Shown here: positions 45,410-55,730 of the stretch, piece by piece
Numbering within the stretch: position 1 is the first letter of the stretch
Layout: each line of letters begins with the position of its first letter
Assembly: GCF_019204025.1 (NCBI RefSeq)
Contig: NZ_JAGSPB010000002.1
Span: forward strand, 310,001 to 374,000
Length of the DNA: 64,000 nt
Direction of reading: 5' to 3'
Origin: Erythrobacter ani
GTDB taxonomy: Bacteria > Pseudomonadota > Alphaproteobacteria > Sphingomonadales > Sphingomonadaceae
Made by a program: the position numbers and the translations under genes
The notes under the pieces: generated by a model
Seen by the model: only the letters and a program-made list of their open reading frames with translations
Told to the model about the DNA's origin: nothing
Database searches by the model: none

Positions 45410-47817
45410 CAGGCCGCCTCTTCGAGCAGAAGATGAAGCCAGTTCGCAGGGTCGGGCCCGGTCCTGCTAACGAGCTGGTCGAACAGACGAACCGTGCTTT
45501 CTCGCCCCGACAAGATAGTCAGCAGTTCAGTCTCGCCCGAGAGATCGAGTCGCGCGACCACACTTTCGCGCCCGTGCTTGATGAGGAAGCAATGCGAACT
45601 GTCGGGCAATGTGCGCACCAGATCGAATTCGTGGCGGCTCAGGCCGAATCCATTGATGTAGTCTTCGGCGCGCGCTTTCGGATTGATCATGAATATCTGT
45701 GTCGCCGCCTGCTCGATGATGGCACTCGCAATCTTGCTTTCGAGCGCATCTTGCGCGCTCTGGGTTGCAAAGCCGACGACGCCGTTCCGCTTCCGGATCG
45801 TCTTTTCCCAATCCTTTATTCGCCGCACGAAAACTTCATCGTCCAGCGCCTTCCAGCCTTCATCAATCACGATAATTGCGGGTGACCCATCCAGCCGCTG
45901 CTCGACCCGGTGAAAGAAATAGAACATCGCAGGTGTTCGCGCGACCGGGTCATCCAGGATCGCTGTCATATCGAAGCCGACCGTCTCGGCTGACAAATCG
46001 GTTTCGTCCTTCGGGTTGTCGAATAGCCAGGCGCGCTCCCCGTCTCCCCACCACGGGCGCAATCGCGCACAAAAATCATCGGGTTCCGGCCGGGCCCCGC
46101 CACGGAAAAGCTCGGCGAGATAACGCAGGCGCCTGCGCTCTACCGGTTGCTGAAAACTCGTATCGATCGCATCGCGGATCTGGTCGAGCTCAGCGCTTGT
46201 TGCGCCTCCCGCAAGCTGCGCGATCCATTCGATCAGAAATTGGCGATTAGCTGGCGTATCGTCGATCTGCAGAGGGTTGAGGCCCGTCGCAGAGCCCGGC
46301 GACAAGCGATCATATTGCCCGCCGATCGCGCGGATGAAGAGCTCAGCCCCGCGGTCTTTATCGAAAAATATCGTGCGTGGTTTGAACCGTCGCGCCTGCG
46401 CCAGCAAGAAATTGAGCACCACGGTCTTTCCCGAACCCGATGGTCCGATGACCGTGAAATTGCCGAGATCGCGGTTGTGAAAATTGAAGAAATATGGCCC
46501 TGCCGCCGTTGTTTCGAAGAGGGTGACCGCTTCGCCCCAATGATTACCGCTTGCCTGTCCGACTGGGAAATTGTGAAGACTGGCCAGGCCTGCGAAATTG
46601 GTCGTCGAAACCAGCCCCCGCCTGCCGATATAGCGAAAGTTTCCCGGAAACTGGGCCCAATATGTGGGCTCGAGCGCAATGTCCTCGCGCACGCCGTTGA
46701 TGCCAAGATCGGCCAGCAGAGCGATGACTTCGGCGACATGGTTTTCCAGCGATGCAAGGTCATCGGCATGGATCGCTATGGTCGAATGGTGTTCCCCGAA
46801 ACCAGCTCTACCGGCTGCCACCTCGTCCTTGGCCAAAGTAAGCTCCTCGCGCAGCGACAGCGCCTCGTCCTCGGCGGACTTCATGCGGCGCAGCGCCAGG
46901 TTCATTTGCCCTAGCGCCTGCGCGCGTTCGACCATGGCAAAGCTTTGCGTCACGGTCAGTTCGAACGGCAGCCGATAAAGCTCATCGAACATCCCCGGGA
47001 AGGTCGCACCTGGATAATCCTTGATCGAGATCAGGGCGATGAAGCGGCGATCGAGATTCCCACCCGGTGCCAGCTCGACGCAATCCTGACCGAAGCTCAC
47101 TCGCCGCGCCGGTATGAAATGCCCCAGATCCCCGCGCGGAAGAGCGACAGGCCGCATGTCGGCATTGAACAGGCACGACAGGAATTCGAGCGGCTCCGAT
47201 CTTGGGCCCTCGGACGTGTCGTAAATACTAAGGACCCTCGGATTATAGGCTGACAGTGAAGCCACGAGCGCTTCGGTCGCGCGGCCGAGCGCGCTTTTCT
47301 CGGCCGCGATCAAATTGGCGTTTCGTTTCGAACTGCGCGCGAGCCATCCCAGCAGCCGATCGGCGATCCCGATGCGGCCCTGGAGCGGACGTCTCACGAT
47401 CGTCAGGAACAGGTCGTTCACGTAAAGCTGCTTGCCCGCCTGACGTTCCTGCCACCGCGCATCGAGCCGGGCTGAAAAGTCATCTGCGGTAACCGGCGAG
47501 AGCGTAGCCTCGGCCCGCCGGCGCATGACATGATGATAAACCGCAAAGCGTGAGCTGCCGAGCGAACGCAGCATCGCATCGCGAATGACCGAGCGGTAAT
47601 TGAGCTCATCGCTATCGGCGGTTTCGAACAGCAACCCGCCGATCCGGATGGTCTGCATCAGCAAACCGTCGCGTGTCTCGATCGTGACAGTATCGAGATG
47701 ACGCGCATAGGGGAGATGCTCGCCCGCGGGAGCTTCCTTATGGATAGTGCCGGGGTCTCTGGTCAGGGGCGGTAGGAGTTGCATTTCCAAAGCCGGTAAT
47801 TCTTGATCCGCGGACAA
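45409..47817 (-). CDS. virB4: VirB4-family secretion ATPase
   Basis: 802 residues with the CagE/TrbE N-terminal domain and the C-terminal ATPase: Walker A GPSGSGKT (458-465), Walker B AIIVIDEGWKALDDE and the downstream motif WEKTIRKRNGVVGFATQS. It is the largest ATPase of the system, required for pilus assembly and transport. The start is uncertain: the full frame begins with TTG at 47817, inside the 3' end of VirB3, while ATG at 47784 is an equally plausible start. Both overlap VirB3, so translation is coupled. Confidence 0.95.
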   Translation of the reverse strand: MSADQELPALEMQLLPPLTRDPGTIHKEAPAGEHLPYARHLDTVTIETRDGLLMQTIRIGGLLFETADSDELNYRSVIRDAMLRSLGSSRFAVYHHVMRRRAEATLSPVTADDFSARLDARWQERQAGKQLYVNDLFLTIVRRPLQGRIGIADRLLGWLARSSKRNANLIAAEKSALGRATEALVASLSAYNPRVLSIYDTSEGPRSEPLEFLSCLFNADMRPVALPRGDLGHFIPARRVSFGQDCVELAPGGNLDRRFIALISIKDYPGATFPGMFDELYRLPFELTVTQSFAMVERAQALGQMNLALRRMKSAEDEALSLREELTLAKDEVAAGRAGFGEHHSTIAIHADDLASLENHVAEVIALLADLGINGVREDIALEPTYWAQFPGNFRYIGRRGLVSTTNFAGLASLHNFPVGQASGNHWGEAVTLFETTAAGPYFFNFHNRDLGNFTVIGPSGSGKTVVLNFLLAQARRFKPRTIFFDKDRGAELFIRAIGGQYDRLSPGSATGLNPLQIDDTPANRQFLIEWIAQLAGGATSAELDQIRDAIDTSFQQPVERRRLRYLAELFRGGARPEPDDFCARLRPWWGDGERAWLFDNPKDETDLSAETVGFDMTAILDDPVARTPAMFYFFHRVEQRLDGSPAIIVIDEGWKALDDEVFVRRIKDWEKTIRKRNGVVGFATQSAQDALESKIASAIIEQAATQIFMINPKARAEDYINGFGLSRHEFDLVRTLPDSSHCFLIKHGRESVVARLDLSGETELLTILSGRESTVRLFDQLVSRTGPDPANWLHLLLEEAA

Positions 47818-48050
47818 TTGCGGACACGGGTAATCCAGAGATCGAAAATGCGCGGTTCATGGAGACATGCGAGCATGCCGATGCCGTGGATGACCACCGC
47901 GACCACGAGCACCCACCACGCGCGAAAAATGAGAAACAGCTCGACGGCGATGATCGCGTTGATGACGAAGAACGTGTAAGTGACGCCCGCGAACATCTGC
48001 GGCCGCGTTAGCGCGACAAACAAAATGTCTCTGCGCAATTCTTCAGACAT
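47763..48050 (-). CDS. virB3: VirB3-family type IV secretion protein
   Basis: The ATG at 48050 is chosen because GGAGG lies seven bases upstream; an in-frame ATG at 48104 lacks a site. The 95-residue protein (SEELRRDILFVALTRPQMFA, then two hydrophobic helices YTFFVINAIIAVELFLIFRA and WVLVVAVVIHGIGMLACL, then HEPRIFDLW) is a typical VirB3, a small inner-membrane partner of VirB4. It heads the minus-strand VirB operon. Confidence 0.92.
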   Translation of the reverse strand: MSEELRRDILFVALTRPQMFAGVTYTFFVINAIIAVELFLIFRAWWVLVVAVVIHGIGMLACLHEPRIFDLWITRVRNCPRIKNYRLWKCNSYRP

Positions 48051-48358
48051 GTTGCGACCTCCCCATCCAGCAAAGAAGTCTGCGGCATCAGCCAAAAAAA
48101 GCAAGACAAGATTGATGCGATGACAAGAAAATTTGTGATTTATATATTTGCAGTGGTTTTAATCAGCACTGGCACCCGTGAATTGACAACATAAACTCCG
48201 CTGGGCGGCCATACCCTCGCCAGTGTCATTCAACGCCTGAACCGATTGGTTGAGCGGCACCCTTTGGAAGGTGATCAAACTTAAGAAAAGCCTCGCTTAG
48301 ATGAAATCATCGGCTAGAGTTTTCACCTGCACATCGATAAGGGCTGCGAAGATTCACT
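48051..48358. promoter_or_regulatory. Divergent promoter region between virB3 and the virB2-like gene
   Basis: The 308-base gap must hold promoters for the minus-strand VirB operon and the plus-strand pilin gene. It contains an AT-rich block around 48,125-48,165 (AAAATTTGTGATTTATATAT), a good candidate for a promoter core, but no consensus boxes could be assigned with confidence. Confidence 0.45.
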
Positions 48359-48721
48359 ATGGGACCTCCAATCCAGCCCAGCCTGTTCGAGCCTGCTGGC
48401 GGGTCACAAATTGATTCGTCGATGACGTGGATAAACGGAGTGCTGCTCGGAGAAATCGCCATCGGTCTTTGCGCGCTTTCCGTGGCCTTTGTGGGCGCGC
48501 TTATGCTCGCGGGGCGGCTGCCGCTGCAGCGCGGAATGCGCATCGTTGTGGGATGCTTCGTGCTGCTCGGTGCGCCTGCGATTGCTAGCGGTTTCATGTG
48601 GAGCGGAACGTCACAGGCGCAACCCGCTCCCCCGCCATCGGTCGATCAGGCCGCGCCGAGGACCGAGTTGCCTCCGGCCGACTATGATCCGTATGCGGGA
48701 GCATCGCTTCGGCGGGATTGA
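48359..48721 (+). CDS. virB2: VirB2/TrbC-like pilin, divergent from the VirB operon
   Basis: 120 residues with two hydrophobic helices, LLGEIAIGLCALSVAFVGAL and MRIVVGCFVLLGAPAIASGF, separated by GRLPLQRG. This is the layout of VirB2/TrbC pilins, including the conserved RG at the start of helix 2 and the final GAPAIA-x-GF. The Pro-rich tail is cytoplasmic or exposed. The usual cleavable N-terminal segment is not obvious; translation could start at ATG 48359 or at the internal ATG 48422. In most VirB operons this gene precedes virB3 on the same strand; here it is transcribed the opposite way. Confidence 0.75.
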   Translation: MGPPIQPSLFEPAGGSQIDSSMTWINGVLLGEIAIGLCALSVAFVGALMLAGRLPLQRGMRIVVGCFVLLGAPAIASGFMWSGTSQAQPAPPPSVDQAAPRTELPPADYDPYAGASLRRD

Positions 48722-48942
48722 GTATCGTTTGGTAGTCAGCGCCGTAATTTCTAAAGTTGATTGGGATTGTATCCCACTTCAATCGTCCGGTAAATGACAC
48801 TGTGCTCAGTCATTCAAGAACCGCCTCGCCGTGTGGCGTGTGCGCCTCGTGGCTTGTCCATTGTGCTGGCGTGATCTGGTGCCTCAGCCGGAACGATAAA
48901 TGAGTGGCCTAGATGCTCGCAAATCTAACAGTGTGGTGTGGA

Positions 48943-49413
48943 TCAATCGATAGCTGGAACATCGCGGATTTCTTCTTCGATAGTGAAGTTGTGCTTCACA
49001 ACCACGCCTCCACGTAGGGCTGCCAGCGCTCCATAAATTCCGGGAATTTCGGATTTGCTACCCTCAAACGATACGCGAAATACCTTCTCTCTCGGCAACT
49101 CTAGCAGAGCGCTGACTTCGTCCGACGGAGTATCCAAGAAATTCAGAGAGTAGGCCCCTTCTATTGAACCGCGCTCAAGATCTTCTAGAGTTGGAAAAAA
49201 CCAAGAAGTCTCGTAGGCAACCAACCAATATCCATTGAATTTCTCAGTTTCAAACTGAGACAGGCATTCGGGACTGCCGAAAAACATCCTCTCCCCACCG
49301 GATTCCACATAGCAATCCTGGACTCGCCCTTCTTCTGCGTTCTCCGTGCAGCCAGCAAGAAAGAGTGCGGCAAGCGAGATTGTATATAAAACCGGGGCTT
49401 GCGATGTGCTCAT
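48943..49413 (-). CDS. Lipoprotein; candidate immunity partner of the RHS protein
   Basis: The 156-residue protein has a lipoprotein signal (LAALFLAGC, lipobox L-A-G-C) and then VQDCYVESGGERMFFGSPEC, a beta-rich domain and an acidic C-terminus. Its ATG overlaps the RHS stop (49410-49413), so it is translationally coupled to the large RHS gene. A small gene immediately after an RHS toxin C-terminus is usually its immunity protein; a lipoprotein would place protection at the membrane facing the periplasm. No family was recognised, so the immunity role is an inference from position. Confidence 0.72.
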   Translation of the reverse strand: MSTSQAPVLYTISLAALFLAGCTENAEEGRVQDCYVESGGERMFFGSPECLSQFETEKFNGYWLVAYETSWFFPTLEDLERGSIEGAYSLNFLDTPSDEVSALLELPREKVFRVSFEGSKSEIPGIYGALAALRGGVVVKHNFTIEEEIRDVPAID

Positions 49414-52400
49414 TTGCAGATGCGCTCCTTTCCTACAACTACGTTGCCAAGCTCCTGTCCGTTGTCACCAGCGATAAAAGAGAGAATGCCACGTTCATTT
49501 GCCGTTTTTCCATCCCGGTATGACGGGTATATCCCATTGCTTGGATGAGTATGAAATTGGCCAACTAATCGGTCGCCATATGTCTGCAATGCTGAGTTGA
49601 ATGCGATCCGAGAGCCAAGGCCAGTATCGCCCGGCCGACCCTCATATATGCTCGTCGTGCCAAACCCTCCGTCTGCCAATCGAACGATGAAGAACAGATG
49701 CTCATTTCCGGTTCGCGCGGTTCGACCAATCGCTAGGCGGGCAGAGACGTGAAAAAGATTGCTCCGCTGGATCTCACCGGCGAGTTGGGCACTAGAACCA
49801 CTTAGTGGGGCCCAAGAGCACGGTCCACTTTGCGGCCTATCGGAATAATCGCAATCGACGTTTCCGCCTGATCCTCCTCCAGGGCGTCCTCCTTTAGCTC
49901 TGCATTCAGCAGCGTCGCGGGCAGCTTCGTTGGCAAGGTCATTTCTTCCTGCGCCTTGACCGTTTGTGAGCCCTCCACAAACTGACTCAAAGTGGGAAGT
50001 GATTCCGCCACTGGAAGCAGGAGGCGACACGTTAGTCCAAGTAGGCAAAGTACCTCCAGGACAGCCTGTCATTCCAGTAGGGTCGATAAAATTCACCGGA
50101 TCGCTTTCGACATAGTTGTATATATTCATCCCGTCCGCATAGCCGACCGGATCGGTCTGGAGGAACCGGCCAAGGGTGGGCGAGTACATACGGGCCTTGT
50201 AATAGTTCAGCCCCGCCTCGGGAAGCCAAGTCTGTCCCGTATAGCCGAACCGCCCGGTATTGTCTCCATCCGGAATACCAAACTCGTCATAGGCGTTCTC
50301 TGAGACCAGTCCGCCCGATCCATTCGATATGGCAATCACGCTGCCGCGTTCGTCGGCATGGAGATAACGGCGGTCATTCGTGCCGGACCCTTCGTACCAG
50401 ACGATCGGATTGTCGATGCCAAAACCGTGGACATAGCGGCGCTGCAACTGGTTCGCGCTATTGTACTCGCTGATGAGTTCGACCCCGTCATAGCCAAAGC
50501 GCGTGATCCCGCCTCCGCCGGGGGTCCCATCGGTCTGATAAAGCCGCCCAAACGGATCGTAGGTTAGGTTCACCTCGCCCGTGATCCCTTTGAGGAAGTT
50601 CTCGCTCGAATAGGTCAGGATATCGCCATACGAACTCGTGAGATTCCCGCGTGCGTCATAACCCTGCACGGCGCCCGCTGCCTGGGTAAACTGATTGAGG
50701 CCGTTTACCGAGTACGAACGATCGCCATCGGGCAGCCCGCCGAACGCGTAGATATCGTTCGATTGGACAGCCTGAACGATCTGGCTTGCAGGGTTATAGC
50801 TCAGGGTGCGCGTGTTGTCCGCCGATGCGCCGGAGAGGTTCGTGGTCAACGTCGCCAGCCGCTCAATCGCATCGAAAGCAAAGCCCTGGCTGGTGCCGTT
50901 GGCATAGGTGACGCTCGTGTTCTGGTTGACCGAATTGTAATTGTACTGGGCAAGCGCCAGCGATGCGTTCTCGCGGATCGCCTTGGGCGATCCATCGGCA
51001 TTGTATTCGTAGGTGATGAAAAACCCGTCCGGCCAAGTCATCCGCGTGCGACGACCGGCGGCATCGTACTGATAGCTCATTGTGCCATGCGGCCCCGACT
51101 GACTGGTGTTGCGACCGAGAGCGTCGAAGCCAAAGCTAAGCGTCTGGCCGTTTTGCACCGCGCTCGTCATCGCGCCAACCAGATTGTAGGCGTAGGCTGC
51201 ATCTGGCTCGCTGCCCGGCAGGTTCTTGGAGGTGAGCCGGTTCAGCCTGTCATATCCGTAGATGATCGTCTGATTGTCGCGCAGACGGCGAGAGGTGATA
51301 TTGCCACCAGCGTCGTAGCCGAACTGCTCGTAATCACCTGTATTGCTGAGATTTTTGGTTGTGGGATGCGGGAACCGCGTTTGCGAGAGCCGATCGTGAT
51401 GATCGTAGATATAAGTGGTACGATTGCTTTCTCCGTCAGTCAGAGTGGCGGTCCGACCATTGGGGGTGAAAGTCGCGGCATATTGGTTCGAGACAATCGT
51501 GGTTCCGACACCGCTTTCAACCCGCACGACCCGATCCTCGCGATCGTAATGTCGGCGGGTGATCCGATCAGGACCATGCGATCCCTGAGCGCTCAGCGTG
51601 CAAGCCGATGCTGGCAGCGAATTCCAGTTCGCCGGGTTCATCCGCAAGGCTGTACATGTGACGCGGTTTTGCGTGTCATAGCTGTATTGGACCACCCGGT
51701 AAGTGGCGGAGCCAGATTTAAGTCGTTCGACCGTCAGATTCCCTTTGCCGTCGTAGGTATTATCAACGGTCTGTCGCACGGTCATGGCGTTGAGTGCTGC
51801 CTCTGTCGCTGCTGTCGCTGTGCCGAACTCAGCTTTGACAACCCGATTACCGCTATCGAAGGTGTAACGAGCGGCCGCTCGTTGCCTGGCTTCGCCGCCA
51901 TCGGGATCTGGGCCAATGACACCACGCCGCCGATCCGAAGAATCGTAGAAATAGTGGACCGTATCGCCCGAACCCGACAGCGGCCCGTCCTCACGGATTA
52001 GGTTGTCGCGACTGTCATAGGCGAAAGTGGTTGTAGCGCTGATCGCACCATTGCCAGACGAGGCAGTGACACTGCTTGGCAAAAGATTGGGCGTATTATA
52101 GGCGATCGCGACACGTTGCTCATTGGCGCTTCCTGAACACGTCGCTGCCGTCATACAGGTGGTGTAGAGCGTGGCCTTCCACTGTGGCGTCGTCTGATTG
52201 ACAAGCGCCCCGCTGCTATTCTTCTGCTGCGCATAGAGCTGATTGTAAGTGATGTTGGTCGTGGGACGGGGTTGGCCCGAAGCTGGAGCAGGTCGCTCGA
52301 TTTTGGTCACCTGACCATGGGGCGATCCATAGCTGTAGTCCGTACGGTTTCCGCGAGCGTCGATTGTATAGTTGGGCTTGTTGCACTTGAGTGCATTCGA

Positions 52401-53756
52401 ACAAGTGGCATCGTATCCTGCAGAGGTGACGATGTTGCCGACGCCAGGCCCGTTTTTCCCTACCAAGGTCGTTGCGGTGATGTTCCCTCGGGCGTCGCGT
52501 GTGAATTGGACGTAGTTACCCTCTGGATAGGTCGTGCGTTCGACCCGCCCATTGGCATCGTAGATATTGGTGATCTCGCCACCGACCGCATTGGTGATCG
52601 TGCCCGGGCGTCCTACCGCGGGGTTCGAAACGACCTGACCATCGTTTCCATCGGGGTCAGTCATAGTAACCACTGTATTTCCGCTGCTTGATCCCCAGCT
52701 GTAGCTTTTGGTTTCTCCATCATCGACAATCGAGGTCACGCGTCCAGCAGCATCGCGATTAATAACAAGGCTGTCGGTTGTGCGCCCGGGCTTACGAACC
52801 GATGTCGCACTGGTACCTTGCGTGATCCGCCACGTACCGCTCTGACTGTTGTTGATCTCAAGGACGGTCGATGACGGGCGGGAGTACGTGACCTTCGGCC
52901 AATTCGCGCCAGAAGGTGAACAAGTGCTCCCGGGGCATGCTTCTTGCGATGTGTCGACGAAGGTCACCGATTTACGATTGAACCACGCCGTTGCAGGAAA
53001 GCCTCCATTGAAGCTCGACTGGTCGGTTTCGAACTTGAAAACCATCGCGTAGCTCGAATTACTCTTGACCGAGACCATACGGAAAGGCGCGTAGCATTGA
53101 TAGCTGCCACCTTCGCTTGCACCACCTCCGGGAATGAAAGGCTGGCCATTTTGCCAGCAGCTCGAAGGAATTTCCCACGAAATCGTGTAGACAACTCCGT
53201 TGGGCCTCGTCACTTGGATAGGAAGGCCGCAATTAGTCCCGGACGAACATCCCGGACCACCATACTGCATGTTTGGGTCCGGAATTAACAGCGCAAAGGA
53301 TTCCGGTTTGCGATAGACAATCTTAGTTCCGCCCGGTGAAGTGTAGGTCCACCCTTGCGTGTTGTTCACGAGTGTTCCGCCGTTGGCTTTTGTGGAAACC
53401 CATGATCCGCTCTGCATTACGAACTTCTCAGCGATTTTGCCAAGGCTCACCGTCGCGGTAGATCCACTCACATTGATCGAGCCCGACCAGTTGTCCTGAA
53501 GACCGGTACCGCTATAATGTCGAACTAAAGAAATACCGCCTTCTTCGGGGCCGATCGTACCCTCGACAATGTCGAGATAATGGCGTCCGGTAACCAGATC
53601 GACGCCATGCTTCTCGGTATTGAGGTAGGGATCAGGCGTGGTAGCTGTCTGCTGCGCCACCGCAGGGGCAGCGAGTCCTGCACTTAGAAAAGTGGAACCC
53701 AAGAGAGAAGCGCGCAGCAGTTCAGCCAGCGCGCACGAATTACGTGCAGCACCCAT
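49410..53756 (-). CDS. Exported RHS-repeat protein with JAMM-like C-terminal domain (1448 aa)
   Basis: A signal peptide (LGSTFLSAGLAAPAVAQQ, ending near residue 35) precedes an N-terminal DUF6531-like region and then dozens of YD/RHS repeats (for example YDAAGRRTRMTWPDGFFITY). The RHS core follows: RRYLHADERGSVIAISNG, NAYDEFGIPDG, FGYTGQTWLPEAGLNYYKAR, MYSPTLGRFLQTDPVGYADG, with Y-N-Y-V-E-S-D-P-V-N-F-I-D-P-T-G closing it. The variable C-terminus has FHTHPSNGIYPSYRD, a perfect H-x-H-x7-S-x2-D JAMM motif (H1402, H1404, S1412, D1415), and an upstream E (GNEH) that could complete the zinc site. This resembles the DUF4329-type HTHP domains found at RHS ends. It is probably a surface or secreted toxin; export route unknown. 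Confidence 0.88.
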   Translation of the reverse strand: MGAARNSCALAELLRASLLGSTFLSAGLAAPAVAQQTATTPDPYLNTEKHGVDLVTGRHYLDIVEGTIGPEEGGISLVRHYSGTGLQDNWSGSINVSGSTATVSLGKIAEKFVMQSGSWVSTKANGGTLVNNTQGWTYTSPGGTKIVYRKPESFALLIPDPNMQYGGPGCSSGTNCGLPIQVTRPNGVVYTISWEIPSSCWQNGQPFIPGGGASEGGSYQCYAPFRMVSVKSNSSYAMVFKFETDQSSFNGGFPATAWFNRKSVTFVDTSQEACPGSTCSPSGANWPKVTYSRPSSTVLEINNSQSGTWRITQGTSATSVRKPGRTTDSLVINRDAAGRVTSIVDDGETKSYSWGSSSGNTVVTMTDPDGNDGQVVSNPAVGRPGTITNAVGGEITNIYDANGRVERTTYPEGNYVQFTRDARGNITATTLVGKNGPGVGNIVTSAGYDATCSNALKCNKPNYTIDARGNRTDYSYGSPHGQVTKIERPAPASGQPRPTTNITYNQLYAQQKNSSGALVNQTTPQWKATLYTTCMTAATCSGSANEQRVAIAYNTPNLLPSSVTASSGNGAISATTTFAYDSRDNLIREDGPLSGSGDTVHYFYDSSDRRRGVIGPDPDGGEARQRAAARYTFDSGNRVVKAEFGTATAATEAALNAMTVRQTVDNTYDGKGNLTVERLKSGSATYRVVQYSYDTQNRVTCTALRMNPANWNSLPASACTLSAQGSHGPDRITRRHYDREDRVVRVESGVGTTIVSNQYAATFTPNGRTATLTDGESNRTTYIYDHHDRLSQTRFPHPTTKNLSNTGDYEQFGYDAGGNITSRRLRDNQTIIYGYDRLNRLTSKNLPGSEPDAAYAYNLVGAMTSAVQNGQTLSFGFDALGRNTSQSGPHGTMSYQYDAAGRRTRMTWPDGFFITYEYNADGSPKAIRENASLALAQYNYNSVNQNTSVTYANGTSQGFAFDAIERLATLTTNLSGASADNTRTLSYNPASQIVQAVQSNDIYAFGGLPDGDRSYSVNGLNQFTQAAGAVQGYDARGNLTSSYGDILTYSSENFLKGITGEVNLTYDPFGRLYQTDGTPGGGGITRFGYDGVELISEYNSANQLQRRYVHGFGIDNPIVWYEGSGTNDRRYLHADERGSVIAISNGSGGLVSENAYDEFGIPDGDNTGRFGYTGQTWLPEAGLNYYKARMYSPTLGRFLQTDPVGYADGMNIYNYVESDPVNFIDPTGMTGCPGGTLPTWTNVSPPASSGGITSHFESVCGGLTNGQGAGRNDLANEAARDAAECRAKGGRPGGGSGGNVDCDYSDRPQSGPCSWAPLSGSSAQLAGEIQRSNLFHVSARLAIGRTARTGNEHLFFIVRLADGGFGTTSIYEGRPGDTGLGSRIAFNSALQTYGDRLVGQFHTHPSNGIYPSYRDGKTANERGILSFIAGDNGQELGNVVVGKERICK

Positions 53757-55730
53757 AATAGTTCCTCCGAAAAGATGCCTTCATTATCTAAGCTCCGGTA
53801 TTTCTAGCGCGCTTGCGGCTATTCGCCTTGCCGTGCTCGTATGCAGTCAAATTATAGTTATTCACAACACCGACCCGGCCGACTTTTATAAGCCACCTTC
53901 CGACGTCATAAATGTAGCTGATGGTTCCGGGAGCGTTCACGTGCGGGGCGATCAAGGCACCACCTAGTGCCTACCTTGAAAGTTGCCCCAATTTCATCAC
54001 CCCCTTTAATACAGCCTTATCTGGCTGCCCTTTTTTTGATGGCATCTGACAAAGTTTGCTCACGTGACCAAATCCATTATGTCCTTCTGACACAAAAGCT
54101 CATTTCGATTTGACCCAGAAATATCGCACCAAATTTTACCATCACTCAATCGAGAGAAGCATCACCGTGAGTGGAGATTCATCTTCCATCATCCTTATTG
54201 ACAGTCAATAGAATGGCACATTGTTCAGCAATCACAAGCAGAAAGTCGTCATGAATTCATTATCGATCGATGTATATGTGAACTGTTGAGTCTCTTCGAA
54301 ATAATTGGCTCATTTGCGCTCCACATGTTAATGGAGTCATTAGATTATAACGTAGTAACTAAAGCGATCCACTGGAGTACAAGTAATAAGTAATGTATGA
54401 ATCGATAAAAAATCGAGCAATCGATGTTTTCGAAGAATCAGCTTAGCAAATTCCGCATAAAATACAAAATTGTTCGAATAAGTTGCCCTATTTTCGGGTG
54501 GTGCGATCTTGAAGTATGTCAAAGTGAGACATAACGTCAGCTACTTGGTGTGGATTGCTATGCCTGTTCGACGATATCGGTTGGCTAGATTTTCAAGATG
54601 CATGCGTCGCAGCGCAAGTACGGATGCCAAACTGGCGGATCTCCGCCTAGTTTTCCACTGTCAACTCTGGGCCAAAAGATCAGGAGGCACGATAGGCATC
54701 AGGCAGGATTGTGAGTCACAACAGGAACCGCCAACGCCGTGTGCTCGTACGATAATCGCATATAAGCAAGCCGGTTACCTTATGTCAGATTCCATGCTCA
54801 AAGCCACTACGGCTCACCGATGCCGCGACAAAGAACTCCATAGGGTCTCATCTTCATGAACCCACTTTCGCCGGCGCAGAGCAAGTGAGACTTTCCGCTC
54901 GATCATTCATCCACCTGCCCACTTGCTGGCGATCTCGAATGGGCTGCCATGAATTGAGAGCGCTTTCTGGGGCGTAGACGAAGATCTGGAGCCCGCGGGC
55001 CTGTAGCACACATAATCTTCTAGGTTCTCACCATCGATGTAGACTGCTCGCTACAGTTAGCGGGCCTCGCCATTTGTCTTTGCTACGCGGTGCTCGCCGT
55101 TACGAGCATCTGTTCGCGACACCAACAACAATGACCGAAGTGTCGGAAGTGCGTAATCCGCTGGGACATAGTGCAGAGTCCGATAAGAGATCGAAGAGGG
55201 TTCCGCCAAAGCAGCGCAATCTTACGGCCGATAACGATACCGCGCTGGAAGCGCAGGTCTTCAAAACTTCGAAGCGAACGTGAGTGCCAGATATACGGTA
55301 TTACCAATAACCGCACGCCGTTAGGCGGTTAGTGAATATGGTGCCGCAAACTCTTTGCCTCGCTAACCCGTTGTGGCTAGCAGTGAGATCGCCAAGCGAA
55401 TATCTTTGAGGTCATAGAAAAATGTCTCTTGACGGTCGATTCCGCATATGCGCTGCCCGAATTCTTGACCAATAGCTGGCCCCGGTGACGGAAATAGATA
55501 TCCGGTACTGCCTAATGATGGGTTTCTCTTGTCCATCTAATTCTCATTCGGTCGAATTCTGAGGGGAACTCAATACGTCGACATTAGAATTTGATGCTTT
55601 CCATTTGACAATCCACCATAATGACCGACACAAAAGTAGTGAAGTTGCTGATTGGTCATAGATGGATCCTCATCCAACATTAACAACGATTGATTGAAGG
55701 TCCTAGGTCAGCGCTAGAAGGGGTATAGGC
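53757..55730. other. About 2 kb with no supported gene, AT-rich core
   Basis: Between the RHS start and the mini-RHS gene the sequence is markedly AT-richer (53,990-54,500) than the coding regions. It has only short frames with no recognisable product. Frames near 54,509-54,859 and 55,074-55,283 lack ribosome binding sites and protein-like composition. The segment may hold the RHS promoter in its first 200 bases and decayed insertion-sequence DNA beyond. Confidence 0.5.

Noticed and set aside
50763-52001. A 412-codon plus-strand open frame opposite the RHS gene
   Set aside because: The repeated, GC-rich YD codons of the RHS gene create long open antisense frames; the translation has no domain and lies wholly within the RHS gene.
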